Below, in pieces: positions 23,276 to 33,036 of a stretch of DNA of 64,000 nt. The notes beneath the pieces are model-generated. The model was not told where the DNA came from. It saw only the letters and a program-made list of their open reading frames with translations, and did not search any database. Both the position numbers and the translations under genes were made by a program. Position 1 is the first letter of the stretch. Every line of letters begins with the position of its first letter. This DNA comes from JBGPQJ01 sp963829485. Its GTDB lineage: Bacteria; Chloroflexota; Anaerolineae; Anaerolineales; Villigracilaceae. The stretch is from NCBI GenBank assembly GCA_963829485.1, contig CAWHIK010000007.1, forward strand, positions 310,001 to 374,000, read 5' to 3'.

Positions 23276-24093
23276 ATGAATGATCTTGAACAACCAATTG
23301 CCGTGGGGCGTACCGCTGAGGTTCATCCATTTGGGGAGGGGAAAGTCCTCAAACTCTTCCTCCCCTCCCATTCCACTCGAATGGATAGACAAAGAAGTGG
23401 ATACGGGAAAATACATTACAGGATGCCCGCCTGCCCGTTCCAAAGGTCTACGAAAGGCTGAAAGTAAACGAGCGCGAAGGAATTGTCTACGAGAGGATCG
23501 AAGGTCCATCGCTCCTCAATCAATTGGCGACAAAACCATGGAAGGTCGTACAGTTTGCGCGTCTTCAAGCCCGTTTACACGCACAAGTCCACGAAGTGCC
23601 TGCCCCGCCCCATCTCGAGACACAACGGGAATGGGCAACGGGAGGAATTCCTGCATCAGACAAGCTGCCCGGGGATATAAAAGAAAGAGTTCTACATCTA
23701 CTCAACTCCATGCCTGACGGTAACCAGTTATGTCACGGTGATTTTCACCCCGGAAACATCATCGTTACCCATCAAGGCCCTGTGATCATCGATTGGATGA
23801 CCGCATCAAGGGGCGTCGCTGAGGGAGACATTGCGCGCACGGCCATAATCCTTGAATCTGCAAAAGCGCCGGAAGGAACGCCGATGCGCTGGCTGCTGGA
23901 GTGGATACGCAAGCTGTTCCTGTCGAACTACCTGAAGGCTTATTTTCAATTGCACCCTGTGGATGAAAAATCGTTCCACGCCTGGCGCGCAATCATGGCG
24001 GCGAATTTTCTGGTGGACGTAAGCCTTCCTGAAGAAGAAGCAAATTTGATGGATATAATAAAAAGTGGAATTGGCTCATCCGCCACGTTTTAG
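23276..24093 (+). CDS. Aminoglycoside phosphotransferase (APH)-family kinase, frameshifted
   Basis: A small-molecule kinase-fold protein. The N-terminus PIAVGRTAEVHPFGEGKVLKL gives the nucleotide-binding loop and lysine region. After a shift near 23,400 the frame continues with NEREGIVYERIEGPSLLNQL, then the catalytic loop CHGDFHPGNIIV and the metal-binding IIDWMTASRG. Those motifs place it in the APH/choline kinase superfamily. The substrate is unknown; membership alone does not imply antibiotic resistance. It has about 270 residues when corrected. A GGGAGAG ribosome site precedes the ATG. Confidence 0.75.
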
Positions 24094-24127
24094 ACCAAAG
24101 GGCTGCATAACCTACAAAGGGAACTCT

Positions 24128-24963
24128 ATGAACCACATCGAAGGCAAATTCAAAGGCGTGAAGAACGCAGACATTTACTACCAGGCCTGGCTCCCCGACG
24201 GGGACGTGAAGGCCGTGCTGTTCCTCGTCCACGGGCTGGGGGAACATTGCGGGCGTTACATGAACCACGTCAATCACTTCGTGCCGCTGGGCTACGCCGT
24301 CTACGGGCTGGACCACGTCGGGCACGGCAAGTCGGGCGGGGGGCGCGAAGCCGTCGACCGCTTCACCGATTACACCGGCACGCTGAGGATTTATTATGAA
24401 ATGGTCAAGGTCTGGCTCTCGGGGAAACCCATCTTCGTCCTCGCCCACAGCATGGGTGCGTTGATCGCCTGCGCCTACATCCTTGACCACCCGTCGGATT
24501 TCAAGGGCGCCATCCTGTCCGCGCCGCCGGTGGTCGTTGGCGATGATTTTTCGCCATTCATCCTTACCATGGCCCGGGTCCTCTCGGTCATCGCCCCGAA
24601 AGCCGGAGTGACAAAGTTGGATACAGCCGCGCTCTCACACAACCCGGAAGTGGTCAAAGCCTACGAGAATGATCCGCTGGTCTTCCACGAGAAGACCCCT
24701 GCGCGGTTGGGCGGTGAAATGCTGAAGACCATTGAGCGCATCAACGCCGAGGTGGACAAGATTACGCTGCCCTTCATTACAGTCCAGGGATCGAAGGATT
24801 TGCTCGCCAACCCCGCCGGGTCGCAGATGCTTTACGACAAGGCTGGTTCCAAAGATAAGACTCTCAAGATCTACCAGGGGTTGTACCACGAGGTCCCAAC
24901 AACGAGCCCGAGCGCGATGTTATGTTCAAGGATCGGGAATCCTGGCTGGCGGCGCATACTTAA
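24128..24963 (+). CDS. Monoacylglycerol lipase/lysophospholipase-like hydrolase
   Basis: An alpha/beta hydrolase of about 278 residues. Signatures: oxyanion-side LVHGLGEHCGRY, HVGHGKSGG, nucleophile Ser in LAHSMGALIA, acid Asp in GSKDLLANPAGS and catalytic His in GLYHEV. The pattern matches bacterial monoglyceride lipases. Near 24,895 one base is missing after YHEV; restoring it gives NNEPERDVMFKDRESWLAAHT and a TAA at 24961-24963. Without correction the frame runs on to 25,051. The ATG was chosen for the conserved start of the family. It is the first of three consecutive hydrolase genes. Confidence 0.8.
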
Positions 24964-25065
24964 TTCAAATCGTGCGGGTGTGCTACAAACTGTTGGATTG
25001 TTTATCTTTTTGAGGAGGCAACCATCGCACAAGCAGGAGACAGCACTATAAAACAGGGGCAATAT

Positions 25066-25836
25066 GTGCAAGCCCATGGCCTGAACATTAATTATCAAGA
25101 ATATGGAAGTGGCATACCGCTGATTCTGCTGCATGGCGGGACTGTCTCCTCGAATATGTGGCAGCCATTCCTCCCGTCCTTTGTCCCACATTTCAGGGTG
25201 ATAACTCCAGACAGTCGCGGGCATGGCAAAACAGACAATCCAGAGGATGAGCAGCTCAGTTATCATTTGATGGCAGAGGACGTTGCTGTGTTCATTCAAG
25301 CTTTAAACCTGACCAAGCCTCTATTATTCGGTTACAGTGATGGCGGACAAATTGCTTTGGAGATTGGGATTCGGTATCCCGGTCTGACAGAGGCAATAGT
25401 CTTGGGCGCTACAACATATAAGCTTTCCGAGACATCCATTAACACTTTTAAAGCGCTGGGTTTTGAAAAACCCGGTGTGGTAAATATCGAGCGAATGCAA
25501 AGAGACAGCCCGGATTTGATCACGCTTTTAAAAACGGAACATGTTCGCGCTGACGATCCTGATTACTGGAAGACCTTACTGAAGCAATACTCGAACCTGT
25601 GGTGGGCACCCCTTGATTATGCTGCTAATGACTTTCAAAGAATCACTGTACCCACCCTTATCCTGCAAAATGACCGCGACGAATTTGTCGAACTCGAACA
25701 AGCAATTGAGATGTATCGCTTCATCCCAAACGGCGAGTTGGCGATTTTGCCGAACAGCAGGCATTCTTCACCCAATGCAAAATTATTGATGGACACTGTG
25801 CTCGATTTTCTTTTGCGTCATACCGCTTCAGAATAG
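25066..25836 (+). CDS. Alpha/beta hydrolase
   Basis: A 256-residue hydrolase with the usual blocks: GIPLILLHGGTVSSNMWQPF, TPDSRGHGKTD, nucleophile Ser in FGYSDGGQIALEI, Asp in LQNDRDEFVE and a His near SRHSS. The substrate is unknown. The start is uncertain. The GTG at 25,066 is the first standard start in frame, but the frame is open further upstream. A perfect GAGGAGG ribosome site at 25012-25018 is followed 5 bases later by ATC, in frame, at 25,024. Either ATC has replaced an ATG through mutation or error, or the GTG is used. Confidence 0.78.
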   Translation: MQAHGLNINYQEYGSGIPLILLHGGTVSSNMWQPFLPSFVPHFRVITPDSRGHGKTDNPEDEQLSYHLMAEDVAVFIQALNLTKPLLFGYSDGGQIALEIGIRYPGLTEAIVLGATTYKLSETSINTFKALGFEKPGVVNIERMQRDSPDLITLLKTEHVRADDPDYWKTLLKQYSNLWWAPLDYAANDFQRITVPTLILQNDRDEFVELEQAIEMYRFIPNGELAILPNSRHSSPNAKLLMDTVLDFLLRHTASE

Positions 25837-25928
25837 AAGTAAATCCTACAAGGCGGCACACCGCTTTCAATATGTACTGCATATTTACCTTGTAGAAGGA
25901 TCAGGACTCGAGTAAGTCGGAGGAAAGT

Positions 25929-26919
25929 ATGAGCTGGCAGGCAATACTCCTGAAAACCATCTTCCGGGCACTAGGCTACTTTGCCCCCTCCGGCGACAAA
26001 TTGGATATCCCCAGGGAGCGGGCTGTTCTGGAGGGGTATACAAAGGTCTTCAAGCCGTTTGGGAAAATGGATGTCACCCGCCTTGATGCCGGTGGTGTCC
26101 CGGGGGCGTGGATCGTCCCCTCCGGACTGGAACCAAAACGGACCATCCTGTATTTGCATGGCGGGGGCTACAACGCCGGCTTCATCACCTCGCACCTCCC
26201 TCTTACATGCAATATCGCCCTTGCCGCAAAAGCCCGCGTGATGGCCATCGACTACCGCCTCGCGCCGGAGCACCTTTTCCCTGCGGCGGTCGACGATGCA
26301 TTGGCCGCCTATCAGTGGCTGTTGAAGGAATCGGTTCAGCCAAGTCAGATCGTCGTCGCCGGGGACTCGGCGGGCGGCGGGTTGACCCTGTCCCTGCTGC
26401 TTCTCCCTGCGCGAAAAGGGACTGCCCCAGCCGGCTGCGGCGGTCTGCCTTTCCCCGTGGACCGACCTGACCTGTTCGGGGGAATCCTGGACGACCAACG
26501 CCAAAGTGGATTTCATGCTCAAGAAGGGATCCACCTTCAACGCTGCTGAACTTTATCTCGGGGACGCAGACCCCCGGTCACCGCTTGCCTCCCCGCTTTT
26601 CGCCGACCCGGCCGGGCTACCTCCCCTGCTGATCCAGGTCGGCTCGGAGGAAGTCCTGCTCTCCAACTCGACCCTTTTTGCCGAAAAAGCCCGCCTCGCC
26701 GGCGTGGACGTCACCCTGGAAATCTGGAAAGGGATGCAGCACGTCTGGCAGTACGCTGCCAGCATGCTCCCCGAGGCGCGCCAGGCAGTGGCGCGGATCG
26801 GAGAATACATCACCCAACATGCCCGGTATAATGAACTACGGATAATAAATTATATAGAGAGGAAATTATTCCATGAAAAAAACAGACCGCAACTCCTTGA
26901 TCGTTTTTCCCTGTATTGA
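25929..26919 (+). CDS. HSL-family esterase/lipase, frameshifted
   Basis: An alpha/beta hydrolase of the hormone-sensitive-lipase group. The family's oxyanion motif YLHGGGYNAGF is near residue 77, and the nucleophile Ser in VVAGDSAGGGLTLSL near residue 146. After a single-base shift at about 26,405 it continues with AVCLSPWTDLTCSGES, the Asp region LLIQVGSEEVLLSN and His in GMQHVWQY. It overlaps the next gene by 47 bases in the form seen here; the true stop was probably lost near 26,825. AGGAAAGT precedes the ATG. Confidence 0.78.
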
Positions 26920-27741
26920 TCATCATCGGCGCGCTGGTCGCGTACGCCGGCAGCCAGGGAGGCAGCACGTACAACGGCATCCCCGTCTTTGCCCTGTGCG
27001 TGGCGCTGGCCTTCGTCATCCAGTGGATCGTCTTCATCCCGTCCTACCTGAAGCAGACCGAGAAGTTCTTCGACCTGACCGGCAGCCTCACCTACATCTC
27101 CGTCATCACCATCGGCCTGCTGCTGAGCGGCAACTACGACGCGAGAGTCGATCCTGCTCTGGGCGCTGGTGGTGATCTGGGCTGTCCGCCTGGGGACATT
27201 CCTCTTCGGCCGCATCCGCAAAGCCGGCAAGGATGACCGTTTCGACGAGCTCAAGCCGTCCTTCATCCGCTTCCTGAACGTGTGGACCATCCAGGCTCTA
27301 TGGGTCACGTTCACCTTCGCCGCCGCGCTGGTCGCCATCACCACCACCGTCCGCAAGGGGCTGGACGCGTTCGCCGTGATCGGCTTGCTCGTCTGGGTCT
27401 TTGGCTTCGCCTTCGAGGTGATCGCCGACTCTCAGAAAAGCCGTTTCGCCGCCGACCCGGCAAACAAAGGGAAGTTCATCCAGTCCGGGCTGTGGTCCAA
27501 ATCCCGACACCCCAACTATTTCGGCGAGATCATGCTGTGGATCGGCGTGGCGTTCATCGCCCTGCCGGTGCTGACGGGGCTGCAGTGGGTCGCGCTGATC
27601 TCCCCGCTGTTCGTGGCGCTGCTGCTCACCCGCGTCAGCGGCGTGCCCCTGCTGGAGGCCAAGGCCGATAAAAAGTGGGGCGGGCAGGCGGATTACGAGG
27701 AATACAAGAAGAAGACGCCGGTGCTGCTTCCGAAGTTATAA
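26873..27741 (+). CDS. DUF1295 steroid-reductase-like membrane protein, frameshifted
   Basis: A multi-span membrane protein of about 290 residues in the DUF1295/isoprenylcysteine methyltransferase-like superfamily. Recognisable segments: IIIGALVAYAGSQGG, RLGTFLFGRIRKAGKDDRFD, FIRFLNVWTIQALWV, and the C-terminal hallmark SGLWSKSRHPNYFGEI with PLLEAKADKKWG. The last region binds the cofactor in the superfamily. Two base errors are likely: near 26,912 and an extra G at about 27,144. The actual substrate is unknown. Confidence 0.78.
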
Positions 27742-27766
27742 GCATGGCCACTTAGGAGAGGTACTC

Positions 27767-28623
27767 ATGGATACTCCGATTACTGTCACCGCAAAATCGC
27801 GCTCAGTGGTCGTCTTTTTCCTGCTGGCATTCGGCATCTCCTGGGCGGTGTGGATTCCCGCCGCGCTGGGTTCTCATGGATTGATTCCATCTCAATTCAG
27901 TTTCGCCCCGTCGCCGCTGTTAGGCGCTTTCGGTCCATTCATTGCCGCGTTGATCACCACTGCCATCTTCGACGGCCGCGCAGGATTTGGCTCGCTGTTC
28001 AGGCGCTTTCTGGTTTGGCGCGTCAACATCCTGTGGTACCTGTTCGTCCTGCTCTGGCCGGCGATTTTTTCGCTGCTCAAAACAGGCATCGCCGTTCTGA
28101 TGGGCACCGCCATCCCCGACTTTTCCCAGCCGCCTTTTGTGACGTTTATCCCATCCCTGCCGAAGTGAAGGACGCCGCTCCGTTCATTGCGTTCCTGCCC
28201 TTTGTCTTTCTGCAGCAGATGCTCATCGGCAGCTCGATGGGAGAAGAACCGGGCTGGCGGGGTTACGCCCTGCCGCGACTGCAGAATGGACGCAGCAGCC
28301 TGGTCGCCAGTCTGATACTCGGCTTTCTGTGGGGCATCTGGCATCTCCCCAACTGGTTGACAAAGGGAAACCCCGTCCAGCAAAATTTTCTCGGATGGGA
28401 AATCCTGGGGCTGATGGCGACGGCTGTCTTGTTTACCTGGGTGTTCAACAACACAAAGGGCAGTTTGCTGCTCGCGCTCCTGTTCCACACCTCGATCGCC
28501 GTTACCGGACTTTTCCTTGCTTCTGCTGAAATCCCCTCCTGGTTGGGTGTTGCCCTCAATTGGGCCGCGGTTGCGGTGGTCGTTGCTTTATTTGGCGTAA
28601 AACGTCTCTCTCGAAAAGAGTGA
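27767..28623 (+). CDS. CPBP (Abi/CAAX-protease-like) membrane metalloprotease, frameshifted
   Basis: A membrane protein of about 285 residues in the CPBP intramembrane protease family. The metal-site motifs are present in order: GEEPGWRGYALPRLQ (EExxxR), GIWHLPNW (His) and LLFHTSIA (His). Eight or so hydrophobic spans are visible. The frame shifts once near 28,155, between FIPSLPK and the next frame's AEVKDAAPF. Family members process peptides or confer immunity or membrane functions; nothing here shows which. The GTGA overlap at 28620-28623 couples it to the next gene. Confidence 0.8.
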
Positions 28624-29312
28624 CCTTGCTTTCGATTTCAGCAACCAACGACTGGCGGACGTCCCACCCCGGCGCGATCATCGGGCTGTTGGAGCTTTCG
28701 GGCGTGGGCGGGGTCCGCTCCTCACCTAAGCTTGAGGCGCGCAAACGCGAGTTGGAATCGCACCTGCGTGAGCAGTATCAGGGGTTCACGCGAAAGGATT
28801 TCCTCGCGCTCCCCATCCTCTCGGCGTACGACCGCTACTACAACCGCTTCGACAAGACCTACCACGTCCAGTTGCAGCTCAAGTCGATCGTGCTGAAGGG
28901 CAAGAGCCTGCCCGCCGTGTCCCCGCTGGTGGACGCCAACTTCATGGCCGAGATGGAGACATTTTTACTCAGCGCCGGGCACGATGCCGCAAAGTTGGTC
29001 GAGCCGGTCGTCATGGACGTTTCGCGTGAGGGCGAGTCCATGACGCAGATGAACGGTGTCCCCAAGGTCATCCGCGCGGGTGACATGGTCATGCGTGACG
29101 CAGAGAGTCTCGCCTGCTCCATCCTTTACGGGCAGGACAACCGCTCCCCCATCTCCCCCGATACATCCCATGTCCTTTACGTGACCTATGCTCCGCCGGG
29201 CGTGCCGGCCGAGTCCGTGGAGGCGCACCTGCGTACGATCGAAACGAACATCCGCCTTTTCGCACAATCGGCGGTGCTCGAGCAGCTGCGCCTGCTGACC
29301 TCAAGTGGCTAA
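28620..29312 (+). CDS. B3/B4 tRNA-binding-domain protein
   Basis: A 230-residue soluble protein of the B3/4 family, related to the domain of the phenylalanyl-tRNA synthetase beta chain. Typical segments are HPGAIIGLLELSGV near the start, FTRKDFLALPILSAYDRYY in the middle, and AGDMVMRDAESLACSILYG. Stand-alone members are thought to act on mischarged tRNA or to bind small ligands; the role here is unknown. The GTG at 28,620 overlaps the previous stop and was preferred to an earlier start inside the protease gene. Confidence 0.72.
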   Translation: MTLLSISATNDWRTSHPGAIIGLLELSGVGGVRSSPKLEARKRELESHLREQYQGFTRKDFLALPILSAYDRYYNRFDKTYHVQLQLKSIVLKGKSLPAVSPLVDANFMAEMETFLLSAGHDAAKLVEPVVMDVSREGESMTQMNGVPKVIRAGDMVMRDAESLACSILYGQDNRSPISPDTSHVLYVTYAPPGVPAESVEAHLRTIETNIRLFAQSAVLEQLRLLTSSG

Positions 29313-29326
29313 AGCTGAGGTGATAA

Positions 29327-29725
29327 ATGTCAACCAGTCAATCTACGCTGGATAAGGTCAGGGTCTTCAACAAGCATGTCACAAACAAGATATTGATCCA
29401 CATCGCCGGGCGGAACTTCGGTCACTTTGCGATCCTGACCCATGAGGGGCGCAAGAGCGGCAAGCTGTATCGAATCCCGATCATCGCCGAACCGATAGGA
29501 AACGGCTTCGTCATCGCCATGACCTATGGCAAGAAAGTGGACTGGTATGAGAACATTCTGGCGAAGGGCAGCTGCTCGCTCCACTGGAAGCACAAGGATT
29601 TCACTCTCGTCAATCCGCAGTTGATCGACCCGGAGATCGGTGTGACCGCCTTCCCGAAAAAACTGCAGACTGTCCTGAATAGAAAAGGCATCGAATACTA
29701 TCTAAAACTGGAAACCAGGAAATAA
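29327..29725 (+). CDS. Deazaflavin (F420)-type nitroreductase-family protein
   Basis: A 132-residue split-barrel protein of the DDN-like family. HFAILTHEGRKSGKLYRIPI is the usual cofactor-side strand-loop block, and the later VDWYENILAKG matches the family. Members use F420 or flavin to reduce varied substrates, or are of unknown function. GAGGTG lies upstream of the ATG. The gene is 14 bases after the B3/4 gene and may share its transcript. Whether F420 is made by this organism is not visible. Confidence 0.78.
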   Translation: MSTSQSTLDKVRVFNKHVTNKILIHIAGRNFGHFAILTHEGRKSGKLYRIPIIAEPIGNGFVIAMTYGKKVDWYENILAKGSCSLHWKHKDFTLVNPQLIDPEIGVTAFPKKLQTVLNRKGIEYYLKLETRK

Positions 29726-29734
29726 GGGAATCTT

Positions 29735-29974
29735 ATGCCCGCCAAAAAAACTGCGCCGAAAAAACACATTCATTACCACAAGGACGGCAGCGTCTGGGCA
29801 GTCGGGCAGACCATTGACGGAGTCTCCACCGGCTACTGGGAATGGTTCCGCAAGGACGGCACAAAACTCCGCTCGGGAACCTTTGTCAACGGGGAGCAGG
29901 CTGGCGAGTGGACCACCTACGACAAAAAGGGTAACGTTTTCAAGGTGACCAACATCAAGCCAAAAGCGAAGTGA
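29735..29974 (+). CDS. Small MORN/YwqK-like repeat protein
   Basis: A 79-residue basic protein. After a Lys-rich start it carries two repeats of the MORN-like kind: HYHKDGSVWAVGQ, then TGYWEWFRKDGTKLRSGTF, then AGEWTTYDKKGNVFKV. Such repeats form beta hairpins and occur in antitoxin-like YwqK proteins and membrane-associated scaffolds. Function unknown. It follows the preceding gene by nine bases. Confidence 0.65.
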   Translation: MPAKKTAPKKHIHYHKDGSVWAVGQTIDGVSTGYWEWFRKDGTKLRSGTFVNGEQAGEWTTYDKKGNVFKVTNIKPKAK

Positions 29975-30116
29975 GTATGTGAATTGGTTATTATCTTCAA
30001 GGGCAGGAAAAGTATCAAAAATATTTCTCAGAGGATGTTGTCAACCGGTTGGAGAATATGGCCTGGGGTGTGTATTCGGGAGAATAAAGTGGACGGGGGG
30101 CTATTTGTTTGCCAGT

Positions 30117-30122
30117 TATAAT
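30117..30122 (+). promoter_or_regulatory. -10 box before the cation transporter gene
   Basis: TATAAT ends 26 bases before the ATG at 30,149, with an AGGAG ribosome site between. No convincing -35 element was seen. The stretch 29,975-30,116 holds no gene. Confidence 0.4.
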
Positions 30123-30148
30123 GAGGGGACACAACTTTAGGAGTATTA

Positions 30149-30805
30149 ATGACTACACTTTCCCGGGAATCCCTCAACCGCTACTGGCAATACGCCCTCT
30201 GGCTGGCGCTCTTCACCATCTTCTACAATCTGGCTGAAGGGCTCGTCTCCATTTACTTCGGCGTGCAGGATGAAGCGCTGACCCTCTTCGGCTTCGGCAT
30301 CGACTCGTTCATCGAGGTCCTGTCGGGGGTGGGTATCCTGGTCATGGTCACCCGCATCCGCCGCAACCCCGATACACCGCGCTCGCAGTTCGAGCGGACC
30401 GCCCTGCGCGTTACGGGCACCTCGTTCTACCTGCTCTCCGCGGGGCTTGGCATCACCGCCGTTTACAATATTTTCACCGGCCACAAACCCGAGACGACGC
30501 TGCCCGGCCTGGTCATTTCGCTGATTTCCATCGCCATCATGTGGATGCTGGTGACGGGCAAGCGCAGGGTCGGCCGCGCGCTGGATTCCTCCCCCATTCT
30601 GGCGGACGCCAACTGCACCATGGTCTGTATCTACATGTCCATCGTCTTGCTTATCTCGAGCCTGGTCTATCAGTTCACCGGCTTCGGGTTTGTGGACAGC
30701 CTCGGCGCGATTGGGTTGATCTACTTCTCGGTCAAAGAAGGCCGTGAAGCTTTCGAAAAAGCCGCCGGCATGGAGTGTTCGTGCGAGGACGATGAACACA
30801 AGTAG
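30149..30805 (+). CDS. Cation transporter, CDF-like
   Basis: A 218-residue membrane protein with about five or six spans. It resembles cation diffusion facilitators: FYNLAEGLVSIYFG with a polar pair in the second helix, GFGIDSFIEVLSGVGIL with an Asp/Glu pair, and SSPILADANCTMVCIYMS. The last part carries an Asp and a Cys that may form the metal site. The C-terminus MECSCEDDEHK is a likely metal-binding tail. CDF exporters remove divalent metals using proton exchange; metal identity is unknown. Length is shorter than full CDF proteins, which have a further cytoplasmic domain. Confidence 0.7.
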   Translation: MTTLSRESLNRYWQYALWLALFTIFYNLAEGLVSIYFGVQDEALTLFGFGIDSFIEVLSGVGILVMVTRIRRNPDTPRSQFERTALRVTGTSFYLLSAGLGITAVYNIFTGHKPETTLPGLVISLISIAIMWMLVTGKRRVGRALDSSPILADANCTMVCIYMSIVLLISSLVYQFTGFGFVDSLGAIGLIYFSVKEGREAFEKAAGMECSCEDDEHK

Positions 30806-30823
30806 AAACGAAGGAGCGTAATC

Positions 30824-31147
30824 GTGAACCTATTGGTCCTGATCCCGTTTGTTCTGGTGCTTATCGCGATTGTCATCCTCGTATTCGCTCAGCGCTCACC
30901 GGCGACGGCACATCTGGTCCCCTGGCTGGCGGGAGCAGGGATCGCCGGCGCGCTCCTTGTATCGTTGTATACGTTCATCAACATGACGGTACCCATCGCA
31001 CCTTACGAAACAGGCCCCGGAGCCTGGACTTCCATCTATTGGAGTCTCTTGTTGTTTGCGCTGGCGGGCTTCGGTCTGGGTGTGATACTTGTTTCTCTTT
31101 TTGCACTGCCCATCACATACATTAAGAATCGCCGCAAGACAGGGTGA
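30824..31147 (+). CDS. Three-span hypothetical membrane protein
   Basis: A 107-residue hydrophobic protein with three spans (about residues 3-22, 31-52 and 66-97) and a basic end (YIKNRRKTG). It follows the cation transporter by 18 bases with a GGAGCG ribosome site, so the two probably form an operon. No family is recognised. A strong hairpin terminator follows. Confidence 0.6.
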   Translation: MNLLVLIPFVLVLIAIVILVFAQRSPATAHLVPWLAGAGIAGALLVSLYTFINMTVPIAPYETGPGAWTSIYWSLLLFALAGFGLGVILVSLFALPITYIKNRRKTG

Positions 31148-31168
31148 ATCTCCGGGTCGCTTAAATCA

Positions 31169-31202
31169 AACGTGGCGGAGCAGATATCTGCTCCGCCACG
31201 TT
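31169..31202. terminator. Bidirectional terminator
   Basis: A perfect 17-base inverted repeat from AACGTGGCGGAGCAGAT to its complement, with no loop bases in the symmetric centre, lies between convergent genes. Short A- and T-rich flanks stand on both sides. Confidence 0.75.
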
Positions 31203-31222
31203 ATTTACCCAAACAGCCAAAC

Positions 31223-32323
31223 TTAATCAAAGAAATCCGCAGGGTACTCGCCCACCAGCGGTTCATCGTCGCGGATGGCCAGCAGTACCGAGGCCTCGCC
31301 GGGATAATACAGGATGCCCCGCGGGCATGAGATGACAAAACCATCGTATTCTGATTTGAGCACACCCAGGGTACGACCCCAGGCGTCGCGCATCTCCACC
31401 AGTGGATCGCCGACTTTAACCAGCCCGCCGGGTTCGACCAGGTGATGCACAATACAGGCCTCGGTCACACGTGCCACACTCCGCCGGCGGGTGGGGAAGC
31501 CAGGGTCGACAATCGTGATGCCGGTTATGGGTTCCGGCGCGCCCGGCAACATGCCCGCCCAGCGCATCACATTCCGCAGACCGGCCACGCCCGCATTAAC
31601 GGTCGCTGTGGCGGGGGTGTAGGAGCTGCTCAATTCAGCGGTCAGGGCAGGAATTCCCGCCAACGTGGCCACGGAGGCTGTGGTGGAACGGTGCAGCTTT
31701 TCGTCGATATATTTGCCGACCGAAAAATCGGCAGTGATCGTATGCCCGTAGGCCTTGGCCATCTCCTCCATTTTTGCGCTGACCGCCACGGCGCGCTGCC
31801 GGCCGGCCTCATCGCCCTTGCGGTACAGCACCCGGTCCCGGAAGACGAAGGATAGCGAGCCGATGCTGATACAGTGCAGATCGAAGAAAATCGACGCCGA
31901 CAATTTGATCTCTTCGAACAGACGCCCGTAAGCCTGCTCCAGCGCCGAGGGAGGTTCCTTATCAGGGTCGTCAGTCTTGGGAGGGCGTCCATCCGGAAAC
32001 AGGCGGTTCGGATCGGTTTCTTCATAATATGCCCGGCGCTCAAGAGTGCGCAGTCCAGCCGGGTTCAATGCGGGGATGGCCACGAGGGTACCCCGCAGAT
32101 CACTCACCAGCTCCGGCGTGATCAACCGGTGGATGACCTGAATGCCGGCGTGTTCGATGCCGTGGATGCCGGCGGTGATCCAGAAGACAGGACCATCGCT
32201 TTGGCCTTGAGCGATAATAACCGGCAGTTTGTCCATGCCGCCGACCGGGTGCCGGACAAGGTCGTATTCTCCGTAGGTGATCTTTCCACGTTCAGCCTGT
32301 GCAGTGCCAAGAGTCAGGGTCAT
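31223..32323 (-). CDS. Succinylglutamate desuccinylase/aspartoacylase-family enzyme
   Basis: A 366-residue zinc carboxypeptidase-like enzyme. The zinc ligands are visible in ITAGIHGIEHAG (His and Glu, near residue 50) and FFDLHCIS (His, near 146). The catalytic Glu is likely in ALTAELSSSY. The C-terminal beta domain (EPGGLVKVGDPLVEMRD) is lipoyl-like, as in the AstE/AspA superfamily. It probably removes an acyl or amide group from an amino-acid-like substrate, which is not known. The start was set at MTLTLG with upstream AGGACC-like bases; the longer frame has no support. Confidence 0.78.
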   Translation of the reverse strand: MTLTLGTAQAERGKITYGEYDLVRHPVGGMDKLPVIIAQGQSDGPVFWITAGIHGIEHAGIQVIHRLITPELVSDLRGTLVAIPALNPAGLRTLERRAYYEETDPNRLFPDGRPPKTDDPDKEPPSALEQAYGRLFEEIKLSASIFFDLHCISIGSLSFVFRDRVLYRKGDEAGRQRAVAVSAKMEEMAKAYGHTITADFSVGKYIDEKLHRSTTASVATLAGIPALTAELSSSYTPATATVNAGVAGLRNVMRWAGMLPGAPEPITGITIVDPGFPTRRRSVARVTEACIVHHLVEPGGLVKVGDPLVEMRDAWGRTLGVLKSEYDGFVISCPRGILYYPGEASVLLAIRDDEPLVGEYPADFFD

Positions 32324-32462
32324 ATCGGTCCTCGTGATAAATGATGTGACTTGTCGATGAGCGGAAGAGCAAGTATCAATCGAAATCGTGCAGCCAGCCA
32401 ATTATATCCAAAGGACAATGGTATTTGGTACACAGTCCCGAAAAATCATCCTGCAAACTGCA

Positions 32463-32471
32463 TGCTATAAT
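32463..32471 (+). promoter_or_regulatory. Extended -10 promoter of the GNAT gene
   Basis: TGCTATAAT, an extended -10 box, lies 37 bases before the ATG at 32,509, which has its own AGGAGG ribosome site. The same TGCTATAAT occurs before the PilZ gene at 52,494. Confidence 0.5.
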
Positions 32472-32508
32472 CTTTTTTATCTGCCCGCTGTTTCAGACAG
32501 GAGGAAGC

Positions 32509-33027
32509 ATGCCCGAATCCGCTCCCATCACCATACGCCGCGCTGAACCCTCCGATTACGAAGCCATGCAGCAAATCTTCACCGGACCCAAAGCTATTTG
32601 GGGTACGTTGCAGGTTCCGTTTCCGTCGGTTGAACTCTGGCGTAAACGCCTCTCCGAGCCGCCGGAAGGGATGTTCATGCTGGCAGCCTGTGCCGGTGAC
32701 GAGATGGTCGGCCAACTTGCTTTGCACACCGCCCCTAACAAACCGCGGCGCCGCCATGCTGGGCAGATCGGAATGGCCGTGCGCGACGACTGGCAGGGCA
32801 AAGGAATAGGCACGATGCTGATGCAGGCGGGCATCGATCTGGCGGACAACTGGTTGAATCTCCGCCGGCTCGAACTGGATGTCTTTGTCGATAACGAACC
32901 CGCCATCCGCCTGTACAAGAAGTTCGGTTTCAAGATCGAAGGAACGCTGGTTGAATATGCCTTTCGCGATGGTTGCTACGTGGACACCTATACCATGGCG
33001 CGGCTGCGAGAGAATAAAAAACCTTAG
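32509..33027 (+). CDS. GNAT-family N-acetyltransferase
   Basis: A 172-residue acetyltransferase. Motif A is clear: GQIGMAVRDDWQGKGIGTML, where the Q/R-x-x-G-x-G/A loop binds acetyl-CoA. Motif B follows with LELDVFVDNEPAIRLYKKFG. The N-terminus ITIRRAEPSDYEAMQQIF is typical of the family. The substrate cannot be read from the sequence. The start is fixed by AGGAGG 8 bases upstream. The DinB-family gene follows after nine bases. Confidence 0.88.
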   Translation: MPESAPITIRRAEPSDYEAMQQIFTGPKAIWGTLQVPFPSVELWRKRLSEPPEGMFMLAACAGDEMVGQLALHTAPNKPRRRHAGQIGMAVRDDWQGKGIGTMLMQAGIDLADNWLNLRRLELDVFVDNEPAIRLYKKFGFKIEGTLVEYAFRDGCYVDTYTMARLRENKKP

Positions 33028-33036
33028 GAGTAGACC

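Noticed and set aside
23276..24093. Antibiotic-resistance gene
   Set aside because: The APH-type kinase motifs alone do not show drug specificity; the family has many housekeeping substrates.
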